Source of the DNA: Microbulbifer sediminum
Lineage (GTDB): Bacteria > Pseudomonadota > Gammaproteobacteria > Pseudomonadales > Cellvibrionaceae
Length of the DNA: 64,000 nt
NCBI RefSeq assembly: GCF_021729035.1
Contig: NZ_JAJSAP010000002.1
Location: 496,001-560,000, forward strand
Direction: 5' to 3'
The notes under the pieces are model-generated. The model did not search any database. It was not told where the DNA came from and worked only from the letters and a program-made list of their open reading frames with translations. The position numbers were made by a program, and so were the translations under genes. The first letter of the stretch is position 1; the number at the start of each line of letters is the position of its first letter. Shown in pieces: positions 54,717 to 63,009 of this stretch.

Positions 54717-55193
54717 GTGCAGTTTTTGCAGTCATTCAATCGGATTGTTGCTTTATTGTTGGTCGCGGCCCTGTTCCAGGGATGCACCGTACTCACACCG
54801 GACTTCGAGGAGCCATCGGTCCAGGTAACCGGCCTGGAGCCCCTGCCGGCCAACCGGGCCGGAGATCTGCGGTTCCGTATCCACCTGCGCGTGGACAACC
54901 CCAACGCCGTTGCCCTCTCCTTGTCGGGCCTCTACTACACCCTGGACCTGGCCGGCCACAAAGTGGTGACCGGCACCGCCAGCAACCTGCCGCAGATTCC
55001 CGCCTACGGCGGTGACGATATCTCGGTCGAGGCCTCTGCCAACCTGATGGGTTCGTTCATGGCCGCCGCGGAACTGATGTCCATGCGCGGTGACACCGTG
55101 CCCTACTCGCTGGAGGCGAAGCTGGGCCTGGAACGCACATTCCCGCCCTCCATCAAGGTGCGCAAGAGCGGTGAGATCCGCCTTAACCGCTGA
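54717..55193 (+). CDS. LEA14-like lipoprotein (WHy domain)
   Basis: A 158-residue lipoprotein (lipobox L-F-Q-G-C23) with a water-stress/hypersensitive-response (WHy/LEA type 2) beta-sandwich from about 33 to 150: 'LRFRIHLRVDNPNAVALSLSGLYYTLDLAGHKV' includes the conserved NPN. Such exported proteins are linked to desiccation and envelope stress, but no reaction is known. The start is GTG at 54717 with a perfect GAGGAG site. An 11-bp GC-rich hairpin follows at 55201-55228. Confidence 0.88.
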   Translation: MQFLQSFNRIVALLLVAALFQGCTVLTPDFEEPSVQVTGLEPLPANRAGDLRFRIHLRVDNPNAVALSLSGLYYTLDLAGHKVVTGTASNLPQIPAYGGDDISVEASANLMGSFMAAAELMSMRGDTVPYSLEAKLGLERTFPPSIKVRKSGEIRLNR

Positions 55194-55200
55194 CTACGCG

Positions 55201-55228
55201 TTGCCCGGGCGCTGAATCGCCCGGGCAA
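55201..55228 (+). terminator. Hairpin after the LEA14-like lipoprotein gene
   Basis: TTGCCCGGGCG (55201-55211) pairs with CGCCCGGGCAA (55218-55228), loop CTGAAT. No T run follows, so termination is inferred from position. Confidence 0.5.
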
Positions 55229-55360
55229 CCCACCGGGGCCCGGACAGGATTGTTTATGGGCAACAGCGGTTACCGGTGCGGGAAGACGGGAGCGTGGAGT
55301 GAACTGGATCGGGGACCGGGAGGCCCCCAACAGGAAAGAAATTCAGTAGTGGTGCACGGC

Positions 55361-55747
55361 TCAGCGGCGTGCGGCAACGATACCACCGAACATGGCAGCG
55401 ACTGAGGACAGCACTCCCAGGCCCAGCAGGCTGTAGAGGCTGATTGACTGGCTGGCCGCCTGGGACACCACCTCAGCGAAGGGGAACTGCCAGGCGACAA
55501 TGGCAGAGGCCAGCACCACCGCAGCATACTGTGTGTGTGTCACGCGCTTCTCGGAACGCCGGGTGGGCGCCGGCAGCCGCTCCATGACACCGTCACAGAA
55601 GCCGTCATCATCCAGGTAGGGCTCGCTGAACTGAAGCTGCTGCCCCAGCCAGGCATCGAAATCCGGATCACTGTTGCGCAACTGGGCTTCACTCAAGGTT
55701 CCAAACCCCTGTCCCCGATTCTGGGGATCCCGATCAAACTTATCCAC
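55361..55747 (-). CDS. Probable anti-sigma factor partner of the sigma gene (membrane protein)
   Basis: A 128-residue protein whose start overlaps the sigma-factor stop by 8 bases, the usual arrangement of anti-sigma factors. The N-terminal cytoplasmic part is acidic ('PDFDAWLGQQLQFSEPYLDDDGFCDGVMERLPAP'), followed by two membrane helices (about 70-92 and 100-124). There is no zinc ZASD motif, unlike ChrR, so it is a different class. No family name is certain; the role as anti-sigma is inferred from context. Confidence 0.7.
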   Translation of the reverse strand: MDKFDRDPQNRGQGFGTLSEAQLRNSDPDFDAWLGQQLQFSEPYLDDDGFCDGVMERLPAPTRRSEKRVTHTQYAAVVLASAIVAWQFPFAEVVSQAASQSISLYSLLGLGVLSSVAAMFGGIVAARR

Positions 55748-56294
55748 TTACTACCTCCTCGCGCCACGCCTGCAACAACGTCTGCAACTTGGCCCGCGCG
55801 CGGTTGACGTGGGACTTTACCGTACCGAGTGGCAGCTTCATGATACTCGCGGCCTCCTCATGTGAAAAGCCACGCTGCATGCACAGGTGAATGGCCTGCC
55901 GCTGCGGCTCGCTGAGTTCCTGCATGGCTGTATCCAGGTCCCGGGCCATGCCGAGCTGCTGGGCCTCCTCCACCGTCTCCTGGGCCTGGGCCCGGTCAAC
56001 GGCCTCCTGGTCCACCTCCGGCGCGTTCTTGCGCCGGTGACTCATGACGAGATTGTAGGCGATCCGGTACAGCCAGGTGCTGAAACGCGCATCCCCACGA
56101 AATGCCGGCAGCGCCTTGTAGGCCTTGATAAAGGCCTCCTGCGCCATATCGTCGGCGAGGGCCTGGTCACCATCGCACAGCTGGCGGAGCGAGAAACGCA
56201 GCTGTGACTGATAGCGCCGAACCAGCTGGGCATATGCCCGCTGGTCCCCGTCTTCGACGATACGCCGGATCAAATCCCCGTCATTGAGGTCCAT
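55740..56294 (-). CDS. ECF RNA polymerase sigma factor (second, RpoE-like)
   Basis: A 184-residue ECF sigma factor: region 2 at about 15-85 ('YAQLVRRYQSQLRFSLRQLCDGDQALADDMAQEAFIKAYKALPAFRGDARFSTWLYRIAYNLVMSHRR') and region 4 at about 125-178 ('LSEPQRQAIHLCMQRGFSHEEAASIMKLPLGTVKSHVNRARAKLQTLL'). It is 12 bp downstream of a membrane protein gene and overlaps the anti-sigma gene, so it is the third gene of a four-gene leftward operon. It is unrelated in detail to the ChrR-linked sigma at 30085. Confidence 0.92.
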   Translation of the reverse strand: MDLNDGDLIRRIVEDGDQRAYAQLVRRYQSQLRFSLRQLCDGDQALADDMAQEAFIKAYKALPAFRGDARFSTWLYRIAYNLVMSHRRKNAPEVDQEAVDRAQAQETVEEAQQLGMARDLDTAMQELSEPQRQAIHLCMQRGFSHEEAASIMKLPLGTVKSHVNRARAKLQTLLQAWREEVVSG

Positions 56295-56306
56295 AAACCG
56301 CTGTCC

Positions 56307-57191
56307 CTAGCCTGCCCGGTTAACTTCCTGGTGTTCCAGCTTCCAGTTGATAAAGCGCGCGATACCGATGAACAGCGGGATCAGGCCCAGGCTACCCACA
56401 CCCACGCCCACGGCGAGGGAAAGCCAGATAAAGAGCGCCAGGCCCACAGCGATCAGGGTGAAACCGCGGTCTTTCAGGTTGCTGGGCGACTCGCCCTGCA
56501 TGGCATCCAGCAACTCCGGCGGGATATCACGCCCCTCGGCCACCATACGGTTGATGTTGTCCATCATCAGCTGCTTCTTGCGGTAGCTGTTGCGGGTCAC
56601 CAGCCACACGATCAGGATCGGCATGCCGAAGACGCCGAGCACCGCGATGAGGCCGATGGTCAACTCCATGGAATCGTCATCGCCGCCACTCCGGTGTTCC
56701 CAGTGGCGGCCGCCATTGCTGCCGAATTCCCTGGCCATATCGCGGGAGATGTCGCGGGAAATATCCCTGGAAATGTCCCTCGACATACTGATCTTGATGT
56801 TATCCGGGATGCCCTCCATCGCTTCCTCGATGACCAGGCCGGACTCGTCGAGAATGCCCTTCTTCTCCAGCTTCTCGTAGATTCGCCGGGACAGGGCCCC
56901 GCCGAACTCCTCACCCAGGTCCACTTCAACTTCGGAACGCTGGCCATCGGCGTCGCGGGTCTTGATCCGCAGGGTACCGTCCTCACCACGGATAATACGC
57001 ACCTGCTTCTCAACGCGTTCTTCAACTTCCTCTGCCTGCGGTGGCTCGGGTGGAGCCGGGGGCTTCTCGCGACGGGCCTCCGGCGCGGTTGCCGGCTGCT
57101 CCGCCGGCGTCTCCTGGGCAAAGGCCAGGCCGGTGCCCAGCACCGCGGCCAGTCCCAGTACCAGGGGGGATATCAGGTTTCTCGCTCTCAT
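56307..57191 (-). CDS. Exported/membrane protein with DISR repeats, DUF6249-like
   Basis: A 294-residue protein with a signal peptide (about 1-25), a Pro/Glu-rich stretch (about 28-55, 'PATAPEARREKPPAPPEPPQ'), an acidic/basic region, and a fourfold S-R-D-I/M repeat at residues about 137-152. Two membrane helices follow about residue 180 ('LTIGLIAVLGVFGMPILIVWLV') and at 245-280. The C-terminal half resembles DUF6249-type membrane domains that neighbour ECF sigma factors. Function unknown; likely an envelope sensor or effector for the sigma operon. The start at 57191 is chosen from the signal peptide. Confidence 0.75.
   Translation of the reverse strand: MRARNLISPLVLGLAAVLGTGLAFAQETPAEQPATAPEARREKPPAPPEPPQAEEVEERVEKQVRIIRGEDGTLRIKTRDADGQRSEVEVDLGEEFGGALSRRIYEKLEKKGILDESGLVIEEAMEGIPDNIKISMSRDISRDISRDISRDMAREFGSNGGRHWEHRSGGDDDSMELTIGLIAVLGVFGMPILIVWLVTRNSYRKKQLMMDNINRMVAEGRDIPPELLDAMQGESPSNLKDRGFTLIAVGLALFIWLSLAVGVGVGSLGLIPLFIGIARFINWKLEHQEVNRAG
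56736..56786. repeat. Four 12-bp tandem repeats within the coding sequence
   Basis: Four near-identical 12-bp units encode M-SRDI-SRDI-SRDI-SRDM on the minus strand. The first and second differ from the third and fourth by a few bases, so the expansion is not recent. It is a site where repeat number could vary. Confidence 0.6.
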
Positions 57192-57257
57192 TAGTGACTC
57201 TCTGCTTGCTGTCAGTATTCTTTTAAGTCGCGTTGCGGTAACTGTCGATGGCACTTC

Positions 57258-57530
57258 TCAGAAGGCCACCATAGGGGACCCGGTCAGCGAAGGGCCGGCG
57301 ATACGCACCGGGTAGCGCACCTCTTTTTCTTCCTCGCGGGACTCCCGCTCCCGGCACTCGCGGAGCTTGTCAGACACCGCCCGCTCGGCTTTCTCGGCCA
57401 GTTCCTGCTGGACCCTGGCGATCGGGAGTTCCGGCGCCTCGCCAGACATGGCCGGGGCCGATGCCAGGATCGCAACCAGTACGACGTAAAATTTAACCTT
57501 TTTCACACATCCTGTCTCAGGGGTTACCAT
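57258..57530 (-). CDS. Small exported protein of unknown function
   Basis: A 90-residue protein with a signal peptide (about 8-29, 'VKFYVVLVAILASAPAMSG') and a charged, helical body ('VQQELAEKAERAVSDKLRECRERESREEEKEVRYPVRIAGP'). It has one internal Cys. I do not recognise a family. The ATG at 57530 has TTGGAGG upstream. It is the first gene of the leftward sigma operon and may be exported to the envelope that the operon monitors. Confidence 0.72.
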   Translation of the reverse strand: MVTPETGCVKKVKFYVVLVAILASAPAMSGEAPELPIARVQQELAEKAERAVSDKLRECRERESREEEKEVRYPVRIAGPSLTGSPMVAF

Positions 57531-57626
57531 GGTAGCCTCCAAATAATTTCCGTATTCAGCCTTAAGATGCCGCCGGGAGGGCCAATGGATGCACCGGCGT
57601 GCAAAAAAATTTCGGAGACCCCGCTA

Positions 57627-58229
57627 ATGACGCAGCCCACTGAAGTCCTGCGCTTCTGGTTTGGCAGTGAACACCTGGACGCCGCGGTGGACGACAACCA
57701 CCGGCAGCTCTGGTTTACCAGTGATGAGGCGCTCGACCGGCAGATCGAGGAAGCGTTCGGCCCCACCGTGGAGGCCGCGCTGGCCGGGGAACTGGATGAC
57801 TGGCGGACCACCCTGGCCGGAGAGCTGGCCCTGGTCCTGCTATGCGACCAGTTCACCCGCAACATCTACCGGGGCACGCGCCGCGCCTTTGCCGGCGATC
57901 CCGTAGCGCGGGAGGTTGCCCTTGCGGTGATCGAGCGCGGCGATGACAGCCGGCTGGGGCTTTACCAGCGGGCCTTCCTGGGGATGCCGCTGGAACACGA
58001 TGAGAGCCTGGAGATGCAGCAACGGTCGATCGAGTACTTCGACCGGCTGCGCAAGAGCCACCTGGACGGTGCTGAAGGCGCCGCCCAGGCTGAGAACTTC
58101 TACCAGTATGCCCTCGCCCACCGGGATGTGATCGAGGAATTCGGCCGCTATCCGCACCGCAATGCGGCACTGGGCCGGGCCTCCACACCCGCGGAACAGG
58201 CCTGGCTCGAGAAAGGGGGCGGTTTCTGA
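57627..58229 (+). CDS. DUF924 family protein
   Basis: A 200-residue all-alpha DUF924 protein: 'VLRFWFGSEHLDA', 'LVLLCDQFTRNIYRGTRRAFAGDP', 'FLGMPLEHDESLEMQQRSIEYF' and 'FGRYPHRNAALGRASTPAEQAWLEKGGGF' are diagnostic. The fold is TPR-like; the function is unknown. I start at the ATG at 57627, with GGAG upstream; the open frame extends to 57567. The LysE gene overlaps its stop (TGATG), so the two are co-transcribed. Confidence 0.88.
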   Translation: MTQPTEVLRFWFGSEHLDAAVDDNHRQLWFTSDEALDRQIEEAFGPTVEAALAGELDDWRTTLAGELALVLLCDQFTRNIYRGTRRAFAGDPVAREVALAVIERGDDSRLGLYQRAFLGMPLEHDESLEMQQRSIEYFDRLRKSHLDGAEGAAQAENFYQYALAHRDVIEEFGRYPHRNAALGRASTPAEQAWLEKGGGF

Positions 58230-58846
58230 TGGATCTTGTTGCCTGGCTGTCACTGGCCGGAATCTGTGCCCTGGGAGCCATGTCTCCCGGTCCCAGCCTG
58301 CTGATTATCCTGCGCGGGGCCGCCACAGGTGTGCGCCCCGGCATCGCCGCAGCGCTGGCCCACGGGGCGGGGGTGGGCATCTATGCGGTGCTCACGGCCC
58401 TGGGCCTGGCGGTACTGATTACCCAATCGCCGCTGCTGTTCGGCATCCTTCAGTGGGGTGGCGCCGCCATGCTGCTCTACCTGGGCTGGAAGGCCCTCCG
58501 GGCCAGGGCGCCGGACCCGGACCGCAAACCGGCCGAGGTTGCCCCCCTCAGCAGCCGTCGCGCCGCGTTACAGGGTTTTGGTATCGCCTTCTTCAACCCC
58601 AAGATTGCCGTCTTTTTTACCGCACTGTTCAGCCAGTTTGTGGCAGAGCAGCAGGCATTCGGGGTCAAGCTGGGCATGGCTGCACTGGCTGCGGGCATCG
58701 ATGCCATCTGGTACAGCCTGGTGACCCTGGTGGTATCTGCGGGCCGTCGCCGCAATTGGTCCGGAGGCCCGGTTGCCCACCGCTTACAACAGCTGTTCGG
58801 CGTAGTGCTGATGGCACTGGCGGCGAGACTGATCCTCACTATCTAG
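58229..58846 (+). CDS. LysE/RhtB-family translocator
   Basis: A 205-residue inner-membrane exporter with six helices. The family motif is 'LGAMSPGPSLLIILRGAATGVRPGIAAALAHGAGVGIYAVLTALGLAVL', and 'GFGIAFFNPKIAVFFTALFSQF' is the second conserved block. It should export amino acids or related compounds. It overlaps the DUF924 gene by one base. Confidence 0.9.
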   Translation: MDLVAWLSLAGICALGAMSPGPSLLIILRGAATGVRPGIAAALAHGAGVGIYAVLTALGLAVLITQSPLLFGILQWGGAAMLLYLGWKALRARAPDPDRKPAEVAPLSSRRAALQGFGIAFFNPKIAVFFTALFSQFVAEQQAFGVKLGMAALAAGIDAIWYSLVTLVVSAGRRRNWSGGPVAHRLQQLFGVVLMALAARLILTI

Positions 58847-58908
58847 GGGCACGGCCTTATCTAGAGTCACGGCCTTAAACCGGGCCCGAACCCGCCGCCA
58901 ATAAAAAA

Positions 58909-58930
58909 AGGCCCGCCGGAAGGCGGGCCT
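58909..58930. terminator. Rho-independent-type hairpin
   Basis: AGGCCCGCC (58909-58917) pairs with GGCGGGCCT (58922-58930), loop GGAA, with an A run just before it. The poly-A/T tract serves leftward transcription; no leftward gene reads into it directly, so it may act as an insulator or end the LysE transcript weakly. Confidence 0.6.
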
Positions 58931-59134
58931 CAATCTCACACTGCGGGTCTGTTCCGGGCGCTTACTGGGGGGGGGAGGAAGCGCCCGGTTACAGGACTAT
59001 TATGGCAGTCGTGGACAGCCAGGGGGGCGCTGCATAACGCAGCCCGGCATCGTTTTATCGCAATCCCGCCCCCCTTGGGCCTCCCTGGACTCGCCATTTT
59101 CTCCGCCATATTTCCTCTCCAGCGAACCCGGCAG

Positions 59135-59163
59135 TTGACACTGGACACCCATACAGCTACTGT
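59135..59163 (+). promoter_or_regulatory. Sigma-70 promoter of yebG overlapped by LexA box
   Basis: TTGACA (59135-59140), 17 bases, then TACTGT (59158-59163). The -10 lies inside the LexA box, the classic layout for SOS repression. Confidence 0.75.
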
Positions 59164-59177
59164 ACGTGCACACAGTA
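59158..59177 (+). promoter_or_regulatory. LexA box (SOS operator)
   Basis: TACTGTACGTGCACACAGTA is a full LexA site: CTGT-N8-ACAG with flanking TA. It covers the -10 of the yebG promoter, so repression by LexA is expected and induction after DNA damage follows. Confidence 0.92.
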
Positions 59178-59207
59178 TGAATACTTGAACAATAACCGGA
59201 GGCACAC

Positions 59208-59525
59208 ATGGCCGTAGTTGCTGTTTGGAAATGCGATAGAGACGGAGCTATGTTCGACAACAAGAAAGATGCGGAAGAACACGACAAGATGCTGGAGCTC
59301 GCCGCCAATATTACCTCACTGATTGAGCGCAATATTGATGGCATTTCCGAAGCCGCCGGCGAGGAAATCGGCCTGCTGCTGGCAAAACGCCGCGAAGTAC
59401 TCGCCAAGGCCTGCAAGGGCAAGCCCGAAATGCTGCTGGAAGCAGAAGAAGAGAAGGCTGGCGAGAACAACCAGGAGCAAGGCGAGGCCGACGATCGCGT
59501 GACTCCGCTGGCCGCAAACCAGTAA
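59208..59525 (+). CDS. yebG: DNA-damage-inducible protein YebG
   Basis: A 105-residue homologue of E. coli YebG, an SOS-regulated protein of poorly known function. 'MAVVAVWKCDRDGAMFDNKKDAEEHDKMLELAANI' is characteristic, with a conserved 'CDRDG...F' start. The C-terminal tail is acidic and low in complexity. GGAGG lies 8 bases before the ATG, and a LexA box sits 31-50 bp upstream. A strong terminator follows at 59611-59636. Confidence 0.92.
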   Translation: MAVVAVWKCDRDGAMFDNKKDAEEHDKMLELAANITSLIERNIDGISEAAGEEIGLLLAKRREVLAKACKGKPEMLLEAEEEKAGENNQEQGEADDRVTPLAANQ

Positions 59526-59610
59526 CTCCCGTGAAGCAATAGCTTCCACAAGGAAGAGTTTCCCGCAGGAATCCCCCCTGGGGGGTTCACGCAAACCATC
59601 CCTGTACTGT

Positions 59611-59636
59611 GCCCGGTATCGACCGGGCTTTTTTTT
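59611..59636 (+). terminator. Rho-independent terminator of yebG
   Basis: GCCCGGT (59611-59617) pairs with ACCGGGC (59622-59628), loop ATCG, followed by eight T (59629-59636). Confidence 0.92.
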
Positions 59637-59669
59637 GCCGGTTCAGGAATGGCCAGAACCAGGGGCCGC

Positions 59670-60059
59670 TCAGAATGCCCCGATGATATTGATCAAGGCG
59701 TAGGCAGTGATCACGATCCAGGTCAGCGTCGTACCCCAGAAGCGGCCGTAGTGGTAACCGCCCTTGCCTGCCGTCAGGCCCCAGGCGTGCAGGAAGCGAC
59801 CCAGCACCAGCAGGCTGCCCAGGATGTGCAGCCAGAAAGCCGACAGGCCATTGATTTCCGCCACCAGCATCATCAGCAGTGCAATGGGCACATATTCAAC
59901 GGCGTTGGCATGAGTACGGATCAAAACCTCGGCATAGTGCTTGCCGCCACTGCCCACCCCCACCTTTTCGCTGCGGCGAAATCGCACCACACGAAAAGCC
60001 AGGGCCAGGATCAGCAATGCACAGAGGCCGCCATACAGGCCTGTAAGGGGAACCATCAT
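59670..60059 (-). CDS. MAPEG-family membrane protein
   Basis: A 129-residue membrane-associated protein in eicosanoid and glutathione metabolism (MAPEG) with four helices. 'GLYGGLCALLILALAFRVVRFRR', 'RTHANAVEYVPIALLMMLVAEI' (with the conserved R..AN..E..P motif) and 'LGRFLHAWGL' are diagnostic. Bacterial members have peroxidase or glutathione-transferase activity, but the substrate is unknown. GGAG precedes the ATG at 60059. Confidence 0.9.
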   Translation of the reverse strand: MMVPLTGLYGGLCALLILALAFRVVRFRRSEKVGVGSGGKHYAEVLIRTHANAVEYVPIALLMMLVAEINGLSAFWLHILGSLLVLGRFLHAWGLTAGKGGYHYGRFWGTTLTWIVITAYALINIIGAF

Positions 60060-60166
60060 TGGAAAATCTCCATTAAAAAGGGCGAAACTCGGTCCCGCCC
60101 TACTCTTTTATCGATATCAATTTTGCCCGGTGAAACTTACCGGCAAGTCCATCCCTATCGACAGGC

Positions 60167-61465
60167 TCAGAACCTGTACCCCATTTCATGGCCCTGCTCG
60201 GGCTTCAGGTAGCGGTCACGCAGGCGCGTCGAGCGGTTCACCAGGGACTGAGGCTGGCCACCGATCAGAACCTGCTCCGGGTAGCTGGTGACCTCCAGGG
60301 GATCGCCGTTCCAGACGACGATATCGGCGATGACGCCTGGCTGCAGTACCCCGCCTTCCAGCCCGAAGATACGCGCGACGTTGGCAGTGATAGCCTTGAG
60401 CGCCTCCTCGTAGGGCATTCCGTGGACAACCGCGTTGCCAGCAGATTGCCGCGCCAGGTGCACCAGGTGGGTGGATCCGTAGCCGGGACCACCGATCGCC
60501 ACGGTGACGCCGGCACTCTGCAGCCGTGCCGCGTTGTCGGAGCGGGCCCCCAGGCTCTCGAAACTGATCGGCAGGTTGTTGACAGCGTCAATCACCACCG
60601 GCACCTGGGCCGCAGCCAGCTCATCGGCCACCATCCAGCCTTCGGCCGCGCCCTGGATAATCAGGCGCAACTCGTATTCCCGGGCCAGTTCCAGCGCCTG
60701 CAGGATATCACTGGCACGGTTGGCCGTGACGATCAGTGGCTGCTGGCCCTGGATAACCGGCTGGAGTGCCTCCAGGTCAGCGAGGGAATGGCTCAGCTCA
60801 CGCCAGTTGCCGCGACGGATTGCCTCACGATTGTTGAGGTACTCGCGGGCTTCACCCAGCGCGTTCTCGATCCGGGCATAGGCGTTGGCGCGACTGCCGC
60901 CGGCCAGCTGGCTGCCCATCTCACCCAGGTAGGCTTTCTGCCCCAGTCCTTCGGCGACCACACTGTCGAACCCACCGTTCAGGGTGATGGCAAAGCCCTG
61001 CCCCGCGAATACGCGATGCAGTTTACCGGCGTCCTCGCCCCAGGTGCTGATTGACGGGAATACCACTGCGCGGGTTACCCCGTGGGCACGGTTGTAGGGA
61101 ATCAGGGTCGATTTCGGGTTATAGGCCGGGCGCGGGTCAAAGCCACTGCCGATACTCTCGCCACTGACGGCGTGATCGTTGGTGGAACTGGCGGCACTGA
61201 TCTCGGTCAGGCCCAGCTCCGATTGTGGCGCGATGACGCCAGGCGTCACCACCTTGCCGCGGGCGTCGATCACCCGGTCTGCGCGCTCATTAATGGCGGG
61301 GGCCACCGCCTGCACCTTGCCGTCGCGCACCAGGACATCCCCCTGGGCCAGTGTGCCGATGCCGGACAGGGTATGGACCTTGCCCCCCTTGATCAGCACA
61401 GTCTCTGCATGGACCGGGCCCGCCAGCAGGCCGAGAAACGCCAGTTGAATCAGGAATCTGGTCAT
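60167..61465 (-). CDS. Exported amidohydrolase-like protein lacking the HxH metal motif
   Basis: A 432-residue protein with an amidohydrolase fold and a signal peptide (about 1-20). In place of the usual PG-x-ID-x-H-x-H, it has 'VVTPGVIAPQSELGLTEIS', so the first metal-binding histidines are absent, while the C-terminal strand ('ALKAITANVARIFGLEGGVLQPGVIADIVVWNGDPLEV') is intact. It may be a pseudo-enzyme or partner of the adjacent active amidohydrolase. Its ATG at 61465 overlaps the upstream stop (TGATG); a GTG directly before it is also in frame. Substrate unknown. Confidence 0.82.
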   Translation of the reverse strand: MTRFLIQLAFLGLLAGPVHAETVLIKGGKVHTLSGIGTLAQGDVLVRDGKVQAVAPAINERADRVIDARGKVVTPGVIAPQSELGLTEISAASSTNDHAVSGESIGSGFDPRPAYNPKSTLIPYNRAHGVTRAVVFPSISTWGEDAGKLHRVFAGQGFAITLNGGFDSVVAEGLGQKAYLGEMGSQLAGGSRANAYARIENALGEAREYLNNREAIRRGNWRELSHSLADLEALQPVIQGQQPLIVTANRASDILQALELAREYELRLIIQGAAEGWMVADELAAAQVPVVIDAVNNLPISFESLGARSDNAARLQSAGVTVAIGGPGYGSTHLVHLARQSAGNAVVHGMPYEEALKAITANVARIFGLEGGVLQPGVIADIVVWNGDPLEVTSYPEQVLIGGQPQSLVNRSTRLRDRYLKPEQGHEMGYRF

Positions 61466-62892
61466 CACAGTCGCTCCCCCTCTGCCTCAATTATCCCCAG
61501 CTCGAAATCCGATCGCGGCTGGCGCGCGGGGTCGTCGCGATCGTACATCAGCTCGCCATCGATAAAGACTTTTTCTGCTTGTGCATAGACGCTGAACGGG
61601 TTGCCCGACCAGACCACCACGTCCGCCATCTTGCCCTTTTCCAGGCTGCCGGTGCGATCATCGATGCCCAGGGCCTTCGCCGGATTCAGGGTCATCCAGG
61701 TGACGGCATGCTCAGGCCCGATATCAAAGCCCGCGCGCTGTCCCGCCGCCATCGCCTTGGCCGTTTCCTCGTTCAGGTGCTGGATCCCCACCGCGGAATC
61801 AGAGTGGATCATGGCACAGGCCTTGGCCTGGTCGACGATGGCAATATTGGCCTCGGTCATATCGAAGGCTTCGTGCTTGAACCCCCACCAATCGGCCCAC
61901 ATGGCCGCACAGACATTGTTCTCCGCCAGCAGGTCCGCAACCTTGTAGGCTTCCACTGCGTGATGGAAGGTGGAAATCTGGAAATCGAACTCTTTGGCGA
62001 TATCCATCATCACCGCCATTTCCTCGCCGCGATAACAGTGGTTGTGCACGAGGATATCCCCGTTCAGTACGCCCGCCAGGGTCTCAAGCTCCAGGTCGCG
62101 CTCCGGCTGCTCTCCGCCCACCTCGGCATATTTTTCCCACTTCTCCTTGTACTTGCTGGCTGCGATCCAGGCCTTGCGGTAACCGGCCACATTACCCATC
62201 CGCGTCGAGGGGGCCTGCCCCTTGCCGCCGTAGACCCGCTTTGGGTTCTCGCCACAGGCCATTTTCAGGCCATAGGGTGCGCCCGGGAACTTCATATCCT
62301 GGACGCGACGCCCGGGTACATTCTTGAGCGTCACACTGCGACCGCCGAACAGGTTAGCCGAGCCGGGCAGGATCTGCAGCGTGGTTACGCCACCGGCCAG
62401 GGCCAGGGGGAACTGCGGGTCCTGGGTCCAGACCGAATGCTCGGTCCAAACCTCGGCGGTATTGGGGGAGGTCATCTCATTGCCGTCCTGGGACGACTCG
62501 ATTGCCGGCGCGGGGTAATTGCCCAGGTGGGAATGCACATCAATGATCCCCGGCGTCACCCACTTGCCCTCGCCGTTGACGACCAGTGCATCACGCGGGG
62601 CCTTGAGACCATCGTCGATACGCGCGATCTTGCCGTCCTTGAGCAGTATATCGGTGTTTTCCAGCATCTCGCCGGTACCGGTAAGCAGCGTAGCCCCGGA
62701 AATCAGTACCGGCCGGGACTGCTCAACAGAATAAGTGGACGGGAAGGCGTCGAGGCGGGCGAAGTCCGCGGCATCTTTTTTACCTGCGGCATCGTCACCA
62801 CCACAGCCTGTCAGCAGGAAGGTCGCGGTAAAGGCGGCCGCGAGAGCGCGCGGCGACAGGAGCCCCCCGCGGCAAAGTGCGTGCAACTGCAT
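61465..62892 (-). CDS. Amidohydrolase lipoprotein (imidazolonepropionase-like family)
   Basis: A 475-residue lipoprotein (lipobox L-L-T-G-C30) with a complete amidohydrolase site: 'PGIIDVHSHLGNY' (HxH), 'DILVHNHCYRGEEM' and 'ISTFHHAVEAYKVADLL' as later His ligands, and 'IHSDSAVGIQHLNEETAKAM' as the Asp strand. It ends in the expected 'GKMADVVVWSGNPF' block. The pair with the downstream HxH-less paralogue suggests they function together in the envelope; substrate unknown. GGAAATATCGCT precedes the ATG. Confidence 0.9.
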   Translation of the reverse strand: MQLHALCRGGLLSPRALAAAFTATFLLTGCGGDDAAGKKDAADFARLDAFPSTYSVEQSRPVLISGATLLTGTGEMLENTDILLKDGKIARIDDGLKAPRDALVVNGEGKWVTPGIIDVHSHLGNYPAPAIESSQDGNEMTSPNTAEVWTEHSVWTQDPQFPLALAGGVTTLQILPGSANLFGGRSVTLKNVPGRRVQDMKFPGAPYGLKMACGENPKRVYGGKGQAPSTRMGNVAGYRKAWIAASKYKEKWEKYAEVGGEQPERDLELETLAGVLNGDILVHNHCYRGEEMAVMMDIAKEFDFQISTFHHAVEAYKVADLLAENNVCAAMWADWWGFKHEAFDMTEANIAIVDQAKACAMIHSDSAVGIQHLNEETAKAMAAGQRAGFDIGPEHAVTWMTLNPAKALGIDDRTGSLEKGKMADVVVWSGNPFSVYAQAEKVFIDGELMYDRDDPARQPRSDFELGIIEAEGERL

Positions 62893-63009
62893 AGCGATAT
62901 TTCCGTTGTTATCCGTTGCGGGTAGAACTGGTTTAATCGCTTATGCTATCAGGCCGGAATGCTTTGCACACGTCCGGGGAGGAGCGACAGTCTCCCCCCG
63001 GTGGGTTTT

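Noticed and set aside
61579-62925. 448-codon plus-strand open frame
   Set aside because: Antisense to the amidohydrolase lipoprotein; no recognisable motifs.
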